Assembly: GCA_002347605.1 (NCBI GenBank)
Contig: DDXN01000001.1
Span: 1-64,000 of the forward strand
DNA from: Candidatus Dojkabacteria bacterium UBA2259
GTDB taxonomy: Bacteria; Patescibacteriota; Dojkabacteria; SC72
DNA: 64,000 nt
Direction: 5' to 3'
This document shows positions 9,311 to 18,675 of this stretch, piece by piece. Each line of letters begins with the position of its first letter. Position 1 is the first letter of the stretch. Made by a program: the position numbers and the translations under genes. A model generated the notes under the pieces. The model was not told the DNA's origin. It saw only the letters and a program-made list of their open reading frames with translations, and searched no databases.

Positions 9311-9844
9311 ATGAAACTTGTTGATTTCATATTCCCAAGACAGTGTTTAATATGTTCTAAAGTAGGAGAAGAGATATGCGATAGCTGTATGAAAAGAATC
9401 CCACATGCACTACCTTCGTGTTGTATATGTAGAAAGTTAAGTAACAGGAGTAGGACACATACTAAGTGCAACGATATTCCTATTCAGTACTTTGCTGGAT
9501 GGTATTTAACAAAGGAAATTGAGAGTAAACTAAACAAGAAAAAACAGTATCATATCTATTCTGTATATGAATATCTAATTATCAAATTGATTAGGTATTT
9601 AGATATTAAAAACCTAATAGCAAACTCTAAGATATTTCCGATACCAACACATAAAAAGAATGATTATCTATTAAACTCCTTTTTATGTAATAGCATAGGG
9701 AGAGAGAAAGAGAGGAATACAAATGTAGTTTTTGTGGGAGAGTACCTTACTGATGTAAAAAAGATTGTAGAAAATACAAAAGGGCTCCATATGAAAGAAC
9801 CCTTTAATATCTATATCCTTGTACTATTTGAACCTATTCCGTAG
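9311..9844 (+). CDS. ComF-like protein with zinc ribbon and degenerate phosphoribosyltransferase domain
   Basis: Residues 10-60 form the ComF-type double zinc ribbon: CLIC, CDSC, CCIC and a later Cys. The remaining part aligns with a short ComF phosphoribosyltransferase domain, including FPIPTHKKNDY, but the PRPP-binding loop, normally like VDDVxTTGAT, reads VVFVGEYLTDV and has lost the acidic pair and the TTG turn. Catalysis is therefore unlikely. In naturally competent bacteria ComF acts in DNA uptake. The last codons run through a hairpin (9779-9805) and overlap the convergent ligase gene by 11 bases, which suggests the original stop was lost or the gene is decaying. Confidence 0.65.
   Translation: MKLVDFIFPRQCLICSKVGEEICDSCMKRIPHALPSCCICRKLSNRSRTHTKCNDIPIQYFAGWYLTKEIESKLNKKKQYHIYSVYEYLIIKLIRYLDIKNLIANSKIFPIPTHKKNDYLLNSFLCNSIGREKERNTNVVFVGEYLTDVKKIVENTKGLHMKEPFNIYILVLFEPIP
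9779..9805 (-). terminator. Terminator hairpin of the O-antigen-ligase-like gene
   Basis: AAAGGGCTC (9779-9787) pairs with GAACCCTTT (9797-9805), one mismatch, 9-base loop. On the reverse strand the stem is followed by TTTTGTATTTT, a good U-tract, 29 bases past the ligase stop. It lies inside the 3' end of the ComF-like gene. Confidence 0.75.
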
Positions 9845-12095
9845 CTTCGTCTATCTCCTCTATTTCTTCTACATTGATATCAGCACCTAACTCTTTAAGT
9901 GAGTTTACAATACTTTCATATATCTCACCTGTATCCTGTTTGTTTACTTCTAGAATCTCTTTTGCTGCTTCAAGATAGGCTATAGAATTCTCTTTATCCC
10001 CCTGCTCATTTAATATACTTGCTGAAAGGACAAGAGATGGAACATGTTGACGATTAATTGTCAACACAGTATTAAATGCAGACAGAGCCTTCTCGTAATC
10101 TTCTTTTACCATATATATCTGACCTGCCTTGTAGTATGAATCATAATCCAAAGGATTAATATTTACAGAATTTTGAAGTGCACTTAATGCATCTTCGCTG
10201 TAATCAGATAGACCCACACCAATTAAACCAACATATACTGATGCTCTAGTGTTCCAGTTAGCATATGTAAGTGGAGATGTTTTTACGGCTTCCTTAGATA
10301 GATCTATTGCAGTATTTTTCCAAAGAGTAATACTTGATAAAATACCGTCTTTAGTAGTATCCTCTGCATCTTCGTATTGTTCACTCAAGAGTCTTACTAT
10401 TTCAAGAGATACTAAACTTGCTTTTCTGTTAACATATGGATCCTTTGCATCATACTGAAGAGCTTTGTCATAGTACCCCGCCATCCTTTCCAGATACTCC
10501 TCTCTAACATCCATTGGCACTTCTCCTTCATAATCTGCATACTCTGCATTCTTCTCAAGATTATATGACTCTGCCCTTACTACGTAAGCAACACTCATTG
10601 TTTTGACAAAGAGAAACACCATCCCTGCAGTAACCATAAGAGTAACAAGAATTGTAAAGAACCAATTAATACCCTCCATTGTCTTGTTAATATTCTTTGT
10701 TTCTTTCCCAACATTTACAGCCCAGAACTTGAGAATAAACTCTTCATTATTATCCTCTTTGTTATTAAAGACTATTAGAAGTAATGTTGATACAAACAGA
10801 AGGAAGTAAATCAAGAAAGAGAAAGGCAAGAATATTGATCCTAAGAATATGAATAGACTGTTTAGACCAAGTAAAAATACTAATGTACCTCTTTCGCTTT
10901 TTGCGGAGGCAATCTGTTTGATGAGAAGTTTTAGGTATGAAAGACCCAAGATTACCCATACAGTAACACCAATTAACCCTCGATTAGCTAGAACCGTAAA
11001 GACTTCATTCGAACCAGAAACAAAGGTAGTATTACCAAGTGCAATAACCCCATCGGTAGAAGGTTTAAATAGGTTGTATGCAATACCAAATGAATCATTC
11101 CCTAAACCAATCAGACCTCTTAGAAAATCATTCACTATTGAGGAACTGGCAACTACCCAAGATATATCAGCACCTAATCGAATTGGATTTAATGTACTAA
11201 AGGTATCTCCCAATATTGATTTAATAAAGGACTCATATTGGAATCCAATACTAAAAGCAAGAGAAAGGGCAGAGAACGCAAACAACAAAATTGGAATAGC
11301 CTTAAGTGATTTCTCAAGCTTTAACCAAAGTAGTATACATACAGGTATCATTACAACAAAGAATAGTACTGGTATCAAGGCACCCTGACTAACTGAGAAC
11401 ATAGTTAAAGAGAGAAATGAAACAACTAAAGCAACAATAGGGTATATTATTGCTTGGATTTTTTTCTTCTGAATGAAATTGATTAACAAGAAAACATTAA
11501 GAAATATTGAAACACCCGAAAGTAGCATTATCTCTTGAAATGAGAAAGTTAGTGGTAATCCAACTACAAAGAAATTTTTTACATATGGAATCCAACCAAA
11601 CACATTAACTTTTAACATTGATAATGCACTTATTCCAATAAGGGAAAGTAAACCAAGAGAAAGTGCTGTAACAGCTTTTACTATCTCTGACTTCTTCTGA
11701 AGAAAACCTCTTGATAGATAGAAGAAAAGGAAAAGGAATATCATTACAAAGAATCCTGTCCCAAACCTCCCATCATAACCCCACATGGACATCCATGGAT
11801 CCCTTGCAAACACCGTTGATAGCAGGAAAGAGATTAAAAGAAGGAGAAATATCTTATCCAGTGAAGATTTAACAATAGATATTTTACCATCCCAAATCCA
11901 CTTAATAATCTCTAGAAGAATTATTAAAGAGGAAAGGAATATAAAGACAATACCCTTTATCTTCTCTGTTGAATCGTATGGTAGGGGAATAATAAACCAT
12001 GGAATCACAAAGAGTGTGATGTAAAGTACAATCCTTTGTAATTTCGAAATCATATCGAATACAGAAGATATAGATGTGTTTTTCTCTTCAGACAT
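9834..12095 (-). CDS. O-antigen ligase/polymerase-like membrane protein with TPR tail
   Basis: A 753-residue protein: about 12 membrane helices in residues 15-520, then a soluble region whose residues 610-720 form tetratricopeptide-like repeats (LQNSVNINPLDYDSYYKAGQ and ALSAFNTVLTINRQHVPSLV). The family motif region RGLIGLGNDSFGIAYNLFKP and FTVLANRGLIGVTVWVILG matches Wzy_C / O-antigen ligase proteins, which join lipid-linked glycans to an acceptor. In CPR-type cells such proteins may decorate a surface polymer or glycosylate proteins. The C-terminus is very acidic. It is transcribed toward the ComF-like gene and ends at its own terminator. Confidence 0.8.
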   Translation of the reverse strand: MSEEKNTSISSVFDMISKLQRIVLYITLFVIPWFIIPLPYDSTEKIKGIVFIFLSSLIILLEIIKWIWDGKISIVKSSLDKIFLLLLISFLLSTVFARDPWMSMWGYDGRFGTGFFVMIFLFLFFYLSRGFLQKKSEIVKAVTALSLGLLSLIGISALSMLKVNVFGWIPYVKNFFVVGLPLTFSFQEIMLLSGVSIFLNVFLLINFIQKKKIQAIIYPIVALVVSFLSLTMFSVSQGALIPVLFFVVMIPVCILLWLKLEKSLKAIPILLFAFSALSLAFSIGFQYESFIKSILGDTFSTLNPIRLGADISWVVASSSIVNDFLRGLIGLGNDSFGIAYNLFKPSTDGVIALGNTTFVSGSNEVFTVLANRGLIGVTVWVILGLSYLKLLIKQIASAKSERGTLVFLLGLNSLFIFLGSIFLPFSFLIYFLLFVSTLLLIVFNNKEDNNEEFILKFWAVNVGKETKNINKTMEGINWFFTILVTLMVTAGMVFLFVKTMSVAYVVRAESYNLEKNAEYADYEGEVPMDVREEYLERMAGYYDKALQYDAKDPYVNRKASLVSLEIVRLLSEQYEDAEDTTKDGILSSITLWKNTAIDLSKEAVKTSPLTYANWNTRASVYVGLIGVGLSDYSEDALSALQNSVNINPLDYDSYYKAGQIYMVKEDYEKALSAFNTVLTINRQHVPSLVLSASILNEQGDKENSIAYLEAAKEILEVNKQDTGEIYESIVNSLKELGADINVEEIEEIDEATE

Positions 12096-12144
12096 TTTAG
12101 GACAGTAATTAATTTATCTTAGAGTATATGCTAACAGAAAATTG

Positions 12145-12163
12145 AGGGGGCTCCAAGCCCCCT
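12145..12163. terminator. GC-rich terminator hairpin after dnaK
   Basis: AGGGGGCT (12145-12152) and AGCCCCCT (12156-12163) make a perfect 8-bp stem with a 3-base loop, 8 bases past the dnaK stop. T-rich runs flank both sides (CAATTTTC on the dnaK strand, TTTAATTTTTATT on the other). Confidence 0.8.
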
Positions 12164-12170
12164 TTAATTT

Positions 12171-14096
12171 TTATTCAACTACTTCTCCCTCTTTGACATC
12201 CTCGTCCTTTTTTTTGTCATCATCATCACCCTTCTTCTCCTTGTCATCATCATCTTTCTTCTCTTCCTTTTTAGAAGAGTCTGCTGATGCTTTCTCATAC
12301 ATTTTTTTACTAACCTTTTGCATCTCCTCTGTTAGTTTCTCTACTTTCTCTTCAACTTCTTCACTATTAAAATCGTCCTTCTCAATTAATTTCTTTACTT
12401 CTTCAACTCCTTTCTCTAACTCTTTTTTGTCATCTTCCTCAATCTTGTCTCCATTCTCTTTAAGAAGTTTCTCTATGTTGAAACATAGTGAATCTGCATT
12501 ATTTCTCTTCTCTGCCCTCTCCTTTTTCTTTTTGTCTTCATCTGCATGTTTTGCAGCCTGGGCAACCATCTCTTCAACCTCTTCGTCCTTTAACCCTGTA
12601 GATGCGGTAATAGTAATCTTTTGCTCTTTATTAGTTGCTAGATCTTTAGCGTTAACATTTAAAATACCATTAGCATCTATTGTAAAGATAACTTCAATCT
12701 GAGGGATACCTCTTGGTGCAGGTGGAATACCATCAAGTATAAATCTACCCAAAGTCTTGTTATCCTCTGCCATCTCTCTTTCTCCTTGAAGAATATGAAT
12801 CTCTACACCAGGTTGATTATCAGCAGCCGTACTAAATATCTGTTTCTTCTCAACGGGTATAGTTGTATTTCTGTCTATCAATTTAGTCATAACACCACCT
12901 AAGGTTTCTAAACCTAAAGATAGGGGAGTGACATCTAAAAGAGTAATATCTTTAACATCTCCGCCTAATACACCTCCTTGAACAGCAGCACCAATAGCGA
13001 CTACTTCATCAGGGTTTACTCCTTTGTTTGGTTCTCTGTTAAATATCTCTTTGACCTTTTTAATTACAGCCGGCATTCTAGTCATACCACCAACAAGTAA
13101 GACCTCATCAATATCCTTTGTACTTAGTTTTGCATCTTTAAGTGCTTTCTCACATGGTTTAACAGTTTTCTCTATTAAATCAGCTGTTAATTTCTCCAAA
13201 TCAGACCTATTCATCTTAACTTTAAGATGTTTTGGCCCAGAGGATGTAGCAGTAATGTATGGAATATTAATTTCTGTTTCTTCTGATGTAGAAAGTTCAA
13301 TCTTCGCTTTTTCAGCAGCCTCCTTAAGTCTTTGAAGTGCAGTCCTATCTCCTTTAAGATCTACTCCATCACTATCTTTAAAATCTTTAGCAAGCTTGTC
13401 AATTATCTTTTGATCAAAATCATCACCACCAAGATGTGTATCTCCATTTGTTGAAAGTACTTCAAATACTCCATCACCAATCTCTAACAGGGAAATATCA
13501 AATGTACCACCACCTAGGTCAAAAATAGCAATCTTTTCATCTTTGTGATTATCCAATCCATAAGCAAGAGCTGCTGCTGTTGGTTCGTTTACAATCCTTT
13601 TAACATCTAAACCAGCTATTTTACCTGCATCCTTTGTTGCTTGTCTTTGAGAATCATCAAAGTATGCTGGAACTGTAATTACAGCCTCAGTAACTTTCTC
13701 ACCCAAAAACTCTTCAGCATCTTTTTTCATCTTAGCTAATATCTTTGCTGATATCTCTTGAGGTGTGAACCAGTTATCACCCATCTTAACCTCAACACCA
13801 TCACTTTTGGATTTCCTCATCTCAAAAGGAAGTAACTCCCTATCCCTTTGGACCTCTGGATCATCCCAAGATCTACCAATTAATCTCTTAACAGAGTAGA
13901 TTGTTCCCTCTGGATTTGTAATTGCTTGGTTTTTTGCTGGAGCACCAACCAAAGTTTCTCCTTTATCATCTAATGCAACCACAGATGGAGTTAGTCTCCC
14001 TCCCTGTGCATTCGCAATAATGTTTGGCTTACCACCAGACATATATGCCATGGCACTATTAGTAGTACCTAGGTCTATTCCTATAATTTTACTCAT
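12171..14096 (-). CDS. dnaK: Chaperone DnaK (Hsp70)
   Basis: A 641-residue Hsp70. It starts [18 protein letters not shown]; the ATPase motifs [14 protein letters not shown] and [14 protein letters not shown] and the substrate-domain linker [14 protein letters not shown] are all present. The C-terminal tail is not the usual EEVD-like end but a long run of alternating Asp and Lys blocks ending in EGEVVE. It is third in hrcA-grpE-dnaK, 18 bases after grpE; a TATATA box ending 5 bases before its ATG suggests an extra internal promoter. No dnaJ follows; a terminator lies directly downstream. Confidence 0.98.
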   Translation of the reverse strand: MSKIIGIDLGTTNSAMAYMSGGKPNIIANAQGGRLTPSVVALDDKGETLVGAPAKNQAITNPEGTIYSVKRLIGRSWDDPEVQRDRELLPFEMRKSKSDGVEVKMGDNWFTPQEISAKILAKMKKDAEEFLGEKVTEAVITVPAYFDDSQRQATKDAGKIAGLDVKRIVNEPTAAALAYGLDNHKDEKIAIFDLGGGTFDISLLEIGDGVFEVLSTNGDTHLGGDDFDQKIIDKLAKDFKDSDGVDLKGDRTALQRLKEAAEKAKIELSTSEETEINIPYITATSSGPKHLKVKMNRSDLEKLTADLIEKTVKPCEKALKDAKLSTKDIDEVLLVGGMTRMPAVIKKVKEIFNREPNKGVNPDEVVAIGAAVQGGVLGGDVKDITLLDVTPLSLGLETLGGVMTKLIDRNTTIPVEKKQIFSTAADNQPGVEIHILQGEREMAEDNKTLGRFILDGIPPAPRGIPQIEVIFTIDANGILNVNAKDLATNKEQKITITASTGLKDEEVEEMVAQAAKHADEDKKKKERAEKRNNADSLCFNIEKLLKENGDKIEEDDKKELEKGVEEVKKLIEKDDFNSEEVEEKVEKLTEEMQKVSKKMYEKASADSSKKEEKKDDDDKEKKGDDDDKKKDEDVKEGEVVE

Positions 14097-14114
14097 TATT
14101 GTATATATAAAAAA

Positions 14115-14690
14115 TTATTTACTCTTAGTAACGACCACTCTTGATGGTCGTATAACAGTATCATCTAAAACATATCCCGGTTGAATCACATCAAAAATAA
14201 CTCCTGGAGTATCTCCATCTACTACACTTAACGCCTCATGGACAGACGTATCAAATTTTGTACCTTTCTGGGGTACAAACTTTTTCAACCCAATATCCTC
14301 TAATCCTTTTTCTAAATTACTTAATATCCCAATTACACCATTAGCCCAAGAGAGTGATTTCTCATCAAAAGTAATACTCTCTTTGCTTTTAATAGCCATC
14401 GTTAAATCATCAACAACAGGTATTAATTTTTCAACCAAAGATTTCCTTGATTGTAGATACAAAAGATTTAATCTCTTTTGAGTATTAGCCTCAAGGTTAT
14501 GATAATCTGCTAATGCTTTCTTAAGCTGATTAATAATTGTCAACTTCTCATCCTCAACAGTATCAATAAGTAAAGCTAACTCTTGTATTTTCTTTTCTAA
14601 TTCAACTTCTTTTTTTACAGTCTTTTCCTTTGTAACACCTTTTGTGTTATTAATATTTTTCATAATACTTGATATATATTTTAACTCCAT
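14115..14690 (-). CDS. grpE: Nucleotide exchange factor GrpE
   Basis: A 191-residue protein with the GrpE layout: a long N-terminal coiled coil (about residues 20-95, LEKKIQELALLIDTVEDEK) and a C-terminal beta-wing domain with KFVPQKGTKFDTSVHEALSV and VIQPGYVLDDTVIRPSRV. GrpE dimers release ADP from DnaK. The ATG at 14690 overlaps the end of hrcA by 10 bases; an alternative ATG at 14663 is possible. Position between hrcA and dnaK fits the usual heat-shock operon. Confidence 0.95.
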   Translation of the reverse strand: MELKYISSIMKNINNTKGVTKEKTVKKEVELEKKIQELALLIDTVEDEKLTIINQLKKALADYHNLEANTQKRLNLLYLQSRKSLVEKLIPVVDDLTMAIKSKESITFDEKSLSWANGVIGILSNLEKGLEDIGLKKFVPQKGTKFDTSVHEALSVVDGDTPGVIFDVIQPGYVLDDTVIRPSRVVVTKSK

Positions 14691-15409
14691 CCTCTCATAA
14701 CATTACGCATAGAGTGTTGGACCTCTCTTAGCGCAGGAACACTTTTTGCATAATCCATTCGTTTGGAACCAATTACTCCAATATGTGCATTGCTTGTATC
14801 CCAAAATGGCAATTGTGTGAATACCATTGAACACTCTCCCAACCCCTCTATACCTGATTCTTCTCCTATGACAAGGGATACTCCAGAGCCACTGTATTTC
14901 TTCATCATATTATTTAGAAAATCACTATCTTCTAAAATATTTACTATCCTTTGTAACTTCTCCCAATCTCTTAACTCTTCATATTTAAACAGATTAGAGA
15001 TTCCCCAATATCTAGAAATATTCTCGATTACAATAAAGGCAACAGAGTCTGTTTCTTCTGAGAGTATCTTAAGTATTGAATTGATTACACTCTCTTTCGA
15101 GAATCTATCTCTAAAAATTCCCTGTCTAATTTCAACAGTAATCATTGGATTTAAAGAGCTACTACCTAATACATTCCCTACATACATTCTGAGTGCTTGA
15201 TCTGTAGGATATCTACCAGAGGAGATATGACTTTTTTCAAGTAAACCAAGCTCCATTAATCTAGACATTTCATTTCTAATTGTTGCAGAGCTAACTCCTA
15301 AGTCATATTTCTCAAGTAAAGAGAGAGACCCTATCTCATCAGCACTTTCCATAAACTCACTTATTATCGCCATTAATATCTCTCTTTGTCTTTCTGTTAT
15401 ACTTTGCAT
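14681..15409 (-). CDS. hrcA: Heat-inducible repressor HrcA (short form)
   Basis: A 242-residue repressor when started at the ATG at 15409 (a TTG at 15419-15421 would add four residues and lie inside the operator). The N-terminal winged helix is clear: TERQREILMAIISEFMESAD, then SSATIRNEMSRLMELGLLEK and HISSGRYPTDQALRMYV. The C-terminal GAF-like part is much shorter than the usual 340-residue protein, as if the inserted dimerisation domain were trimmed, but VIGSKRMDYAKSVPALREV at the end is intact. HrcA binds CIRCE and is released on heat stress. The CIRCE-like element just upstream implies autoregulation of hrcA-grpE-dnaK. Confidence 0.93.
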   Translation of the reverse strand: MQSITERQREILMAIISEFMESADEIGSLSLLEKYDLGVSSATIRNEMSRLMELGLLEKSHISSGRYPTDQALRMYVGNVLGSSSLNPMITVEIRQGIFRDRFSKESVINSILKILSEETDSVAFIVIENISRYWGISNLFKYEELRDWEKLQRIVNILEDSDFLNNMMKKYSGSGVSLVIGEESGIEGLGECSMVFTQLPFWDTSNAHIGVIGSKRMDYAKSVPALREVQHSMRNVMRGWS

Positions 15410-15410
15410 A

Positions 15411-15437
15411 TTAGCACTCAATCAGTTTACCTGCTAA
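15411..15437 (-). promoter_or_regulatory. CIRCE-like operator of hrcA-grpE-dnaK
   Basis: TTAGCACTC (15411-15419) is a perfect CIRCE arm. After exactly 9 bases the second arm reads ACCTGCTAA (15429-15437), matching GAGTGCTAA at the last six positions only. It lies one base from the hrcA ATG and downstream of a TATACT -10 on the reverse strand, so it covers the transcription start and short leader. Confidence 0.8.
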
Positions 15438-15504
15438 GAGTATATTGGTAAATTTTAAATCCGTCAAGAGCAATTGGCTATAAATTGCAAAATGCCTTCT
15501 TCTT

Positions 15505-15513
15505 TGCTATACT
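15505..15513 (+). promoter_or_regulatory. Extended -10 promoter of rplY
   Basis: TGCTATACT ends 10 bases before the ATG at 15524, predicting a leader of only a few bases. No -35 TTGACA is apparent. Confidence 0.5.
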
Positions 15514-15523
15514 CTGACTCATT

Positions 15524-16207
15524 ATGGAAAAACTGAAACTACAAAAAAGGGAGGTCGTTGGTAAAAAAGTAAGACATCTTAGACAGAAGGGATTAACTCC
15601 AGCTGTTGTTTACAATGCAAAAGGAGAATCAATTAATACCTTAATGAGCAACTCTGATGCAGATTGGCTATACAGAAATACTACATCAACAACGATATTA
15701 GATACTCAATTAGACAAAGACTCGTACAAAACATTAGTAAAAGAATTTAGCATTAATCCTGTTACCGAGGAAATTAATCATGTATCTCTCTTTCAAATAG
15801 ATGAGAATGCTCCAATGGTATTTACAATACCTTTCAATCTTACTGGTATCTCCCCTGCAGTTAAGAATAACTTAGGAGTATTAGTAAATGTTTTGGATAG
15901 CATTGATGTAAAATGTAAACTCTCCGAATTACAACCATACATTGAGATAGACATATCAAGTCTCGAGAACGTTGGTCAGAATATAAATGTTGATGATATT
16001 AAACTTCCTAAGGGAATGAGTTTAATAAATGACGATTTAGCGAATGCTACAATCGTAACTATTACTGAGATACAAAAGATTGAGGAAGTTGAAACTCCTG
16101 TAGCAGAAGAGGGTGTTGAGGGAGAAGAGGCCTTAGCAGAAGGAGAAGTTCCTGCAGAGGGAGAGGTTCAAACACCACAATCCACACAAGAAGAAAACAA
16201 AAAGTAA
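15524..16207 (+). CDS. rplY: 50S ribosomal protein bL25, CTC-type long form
   Basis: A 227-residue protein of the bL25/CTC family. The N-terminal 5S-rRNA-binding domain begins EKLKLQKREVVGKKVRHLRQ and the C-terminal TL5 beta domain carries HVSLFQIDENAPMVFTIPF and VDDIKLPKGMSL. A low-complexity acidic tail rich in Glu, Ala and Gly (from about residue 195) follows, common in the CTC form. It binds 5S rRNA in the large subunit. The gene stands alone with its own short promoter, divergent from hrcA. Confidence 0.93.
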   Translation: MEKLKLQKREVVGKKVRHLRQKGLTPAVVYNAKGESINTLMSNSDADWLYRNTTSTTILDTQLDKDSYKTLVKEFSINPVTEEINHVSLFQIDENAPMVFTIPFNLTGISPAVKNNLGVLVNVLDSIDVKCKLSELQPYIEIDISSLENVGQNINVDDIKLPKGMSLINDDLANATIVTITEIQKIEEVETPVAEEGVEGEEALAEGEVPAEGEVQTPQSTQEENKK

Positions 16208-16236
16208 AACAGCTATTCATTTTTCCTATTTCTATA

Positions 16237-16242
16237 TATAAT
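16237..16242 (+). promoter_or_regulatory. -10 box of the glycosyltransferase gene
   Basis: TATAAT ends 5 bases before the ATG at 16248. The expected start of transcription is at the start codon. Confidence 0.5.
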
Positions 16243-16247
16243 CGAAC

Positions 16248-17189
16248 ATGATATCGATAGTTATTACATCTTGGAAAGAACCAGAAACAATAGGGAAATG
16301 TATAAGGTGTATTGCAGATAGAAAATACTCTGGTTTAAATAAACCTTTCGAAATACTACAGATATCTCCTGATAAAGAAACCCTAGATGCCGGATTATTA
16401 GAAGCAAAGAATCTTAATCTTTCAAATACAGAGTATATACAAATTCAAGATCCGAGAAAGGGAAAACCTTCTGCGCTTAACTTAGCTTTTAAGAAGGTAA
16501 AGGGAGAGATAATTATTCTCACTGACGGAGATACATATTTCGAAAAAGATGCAGTAAAAAATCTTCTCATACCATTTAAGAATAAAAATGTCGGGGGAGT
16601 AAGTGGAAGACCGGTATCACAAGACCCACTAAATAACATGTTCGGATACTGGGGACACCTACTCTCTGATTCTGCTCATCATAGAAGATCTCATACAATG
16701 TCTAAGGTTAAAGATACTGAGTACCATATTAGTGAGAAGACTTTTTTCCCACTGAGTGGGTATATTTCGGCTATAAGGAATTTGGAAATAATTCTACCTG
16801 AAAATGTCCTCATTGATGATGGCTACATTTCTTATGCAATCAGAAATCTTGGGTTTGAGATAGCCTATACGCCCAAAGCAATCTCTTATGTAAAATTCCC
16901 CCAGAACATGAGTGATTATATGAAACAAAAGATAAGAGATTTAAGTGGTTTCATACAATTAAAGAAATTTGGATTATTTATTAGAGATAAACAAACAAGA
17001 AGTTTCTGGATTGAACTACAATATGGATTATGGGTATTACTATATGCTAAGAATTTAAAAGAGTTTTTTTGGTCTCTCTATCTCTTTCCTATCAGACTAA
17101 TCGCATGGATTAGATCTTTTTGGAGAGCAAGAATTCTTAATCAAGATTTACCTAAAACTGGATGGGAACGCATCGAGAGTACAAAGTAG
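16248..17189 (+). CDS. Family 2 glycosyltransferase
   Basis: A 313-residue GT-A enzyme. The N-terminal strand SIVITSWKEPETIGKCI and the metal/nucleotide-binding LTDGDTYF (D-x-D) around residue 94 are clear; a probable catalytic acidic motif DDGYISYAIRNLGFE follows near 190, then KQKIRDLSGF in place of the usual QxxRW. Two hydrophobic C-terminal stretches suggest membrane attachment. GT2 enzymes add sugars from nucleotide donors to surface polymers. It is followed by a broken GDP-mannose dehydratase gene, so it may be what remains of a glycan locus. Donor and acceptor are unknown. Confidence 0.88.
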   Translation: MISIVITSWKEPETIGKCIRCIADRKYSGLNKPFEILQISPDKETLDAGLLEAKNLNLSNTEYIQIQDPRKGKPSALNLAFKKVKGEIIILTDGDTYFEKDAVKNLLIPFKNKNVGGVSGRPVSQDPLNNMFGYWGHLLSDSAHHRRSHTMSKVKDTEYHISEKTFFPLSGYISAIRNLEIILPENVLIDDGYISYAIRNLGFEIAYTPKAISYVKFPQNMSDYMKQKIRDLSGFIQLKKFGLFIRDKQTRSFWIELQYGLWVLLYAKNLKEFFWSLYLFPIRLIAWIRSFWRARILNQDLPKTGWERIESTK

Positions 17190-17265
17190 CTTCTATTTAC
17201 AATTTCAATATATACTTTAAGATATGTTATCATCCTTAATATCTAACATTTATTAGTAGAATATC

Positions 17266-18175
17266 ATATCTAAACGACCAGTTGCATTCATAACGGGAAT
17301 AACAGGCTAAGATGGATCATATTTAACAGAATTACTATTAGAAAAAGGTTATGATGTTCATGGTATGGTAAGAAAAGCCAGTAATTTCAATACTCAAAGA
17401 TTAGATTCTATCTACAAGGATCCACATGAGTTAGATTCGCATCTTTTTTTTACATTTTGGTGATTTAGCCTCTTCTTCTGTTGTCGATTATCTAATCAGA
17501 CAAATACAACCCAACGAAGTATATAATCTCGGCGCACAAAGCCCACAGAATGAAGATACTCCGTTCTATCCTAGATCTCCATATGGATGTGCGAAGTTAT
17601 TTGGGTATTGGGTTACTAAAAATTACAGAGAAAGTTTCAATATGTTCACATGTAATGAGATACTTTTTAATCATGAATTACCTAGAAGAGGAAAAACTTT
17701 TGTCTCTAGAAAAGTTACACAGGCAGTTGTAAATATCAAATTAGGTAAACAAGAATGTGTATATATGGGAAATATGGACTCCAAAAGAGATTGGGGATAT
17801 GCAAAAGATTATGTAGAAGCTATGTGGCTCATGTTACAAAGAGAAAAACCTGATGATTATGTAATATCTACAGAAGAGACACACTCTGTAAGAGAATTCG
17901 TCGAATTATCATTTAAGTATGTCGACATAGATATTGGATGGTAAGGGAAGGGGTTGGATGAGATAGGTGTAGACAAAGCAACTGGGATAACTAGAGTAAA
18001 AATTGATGAAAAATATTTTAGACCTGCAGAAGTAAATTCCCTTATGGGAGATTCTTCTAAAGCAAGAAAGCTTCTTAATTGGAAACCAAAGGTATCATTC
18101 GAACAATTAGTAGAAATGATGGTTAAGTCTGATTTAGAAAATGAGACCAAAGAGGATACAAAACATCAATTCTAA
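17266..18175 (+). pseudogene. gmd: GDP-mannose 4,6-dehydratase pseudogene
   Basis: Reads as a GMD homologue over its length but with several lesions. The N-terminus [25 protein letters not shown] has TAA at 17308-17310 where the family has Gln. A one-base frameshift lies in the T-run near 17443-17450, after which [16 protein letters not shown] resumes. About 60 residues, including the region that carries the catalytic STSELYG-type motif, are missing between GAQS and [16 protein letters not shown] second TAA at 17942-17944 splits [13 protein letters not shown]. The expected start codon reads ATA. The intact protein would make GDP-4-keto-6-deoxymannose for deoxysugar synthesis. Base composition matches the neighbours, so decay occurred in place. 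Confidence 0.9.
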
Positions 18176-18189
18176 TTAAGATAGGCTAA

Positions 18190-18657
18190 TTACCATCTAA
18201 AATGTGCAAATGCTTTATTCGCTTCCGCCATTCTCTCAACATCATTCTTCTTCTTAATAGCATCTCCCTCTCCGTTATATGCATTTACCATTTCAACTTC
18301 GAGTAACTTCTCAAAGGATTTACCTGTTTTTGATCTTGACATATCAACAAGCCATCTTACAGCTAAAGTCTCTTGCCTTCTTGGACTAACAGGAACTGGG
18401 ACCTGGTAGTTTGCACCACCGACTCTCCTTGATTTAATCTCAAGTGCAGGCCTAACGTTATCAATTGAGGTATGAACAAACTCAATTACAGGAGAGCTCA
18501 CTTTCTTAGCACCAGACTCAATTGCTTCATACACAAGCTCTTGGGCAATTGACTTTTTCCCTCCTTGCATAACCTTATTGATTAGTCTCCCTATAACCTC
18601 ATCGTTATACTTACTATCTTTTGCAATTATTCTTCTTTTAGATCTCTTACCTCTCAT
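18190..18657 (-). CDS. rpsG: 30S ribosomal protein uS7
   Basis: A 155-residue protein of standard length. It begins MRGKRSKRRIIAKDSKYND and contains the family core ALEIKSRRVGGANYQVPVPV and RWLVDMSRSKTGKSFEKLL. uS7 nucleates assembly of the 30S head and contacts the tRNA exit site. It follows rpsL by 18 bases with no Shine-Dalgarno site visible. The usual next genes fusA and tuf are absent; the strand changes to the gmd pseudogene. Confidence 0.98.
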   Translation of the reverse strand: MRGKRSKRRIIAKDSKYNDEVIGRLINKVMQGGKKSIAQELVYEAIESGAKKVSSPVIEFVHTSIDNVRPALEIKSRRVGGANYQVPVPVSPRRQETLAVRWLVDMSRSKTGKSFEKLLEVEMVNAYNGEGDAIKKKNDVERMAEANKAFAHFRW

Positions 18658-18675
18658 TACTTATTTCTTAATATA

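Noticed and set aside
10849..11388. 179-codon frame opposite the O-antigen-ligase-like gene
   Set aside because: No motif, no promoter and fully inside a membrane-protein gene.
12142..12702. Ser/Phe-rich 186-codon frame opposite the dnaK 3' end
   Set aside because: Low-complexity shadow of the Asp/Glu/Lys-rich DnaK tail.
17266..18175. Alternative genetic code as explanation for TAA in gmd
   Set aside because: TAA ends most intact genes here, and gmd also has a frameshift and a deletion.
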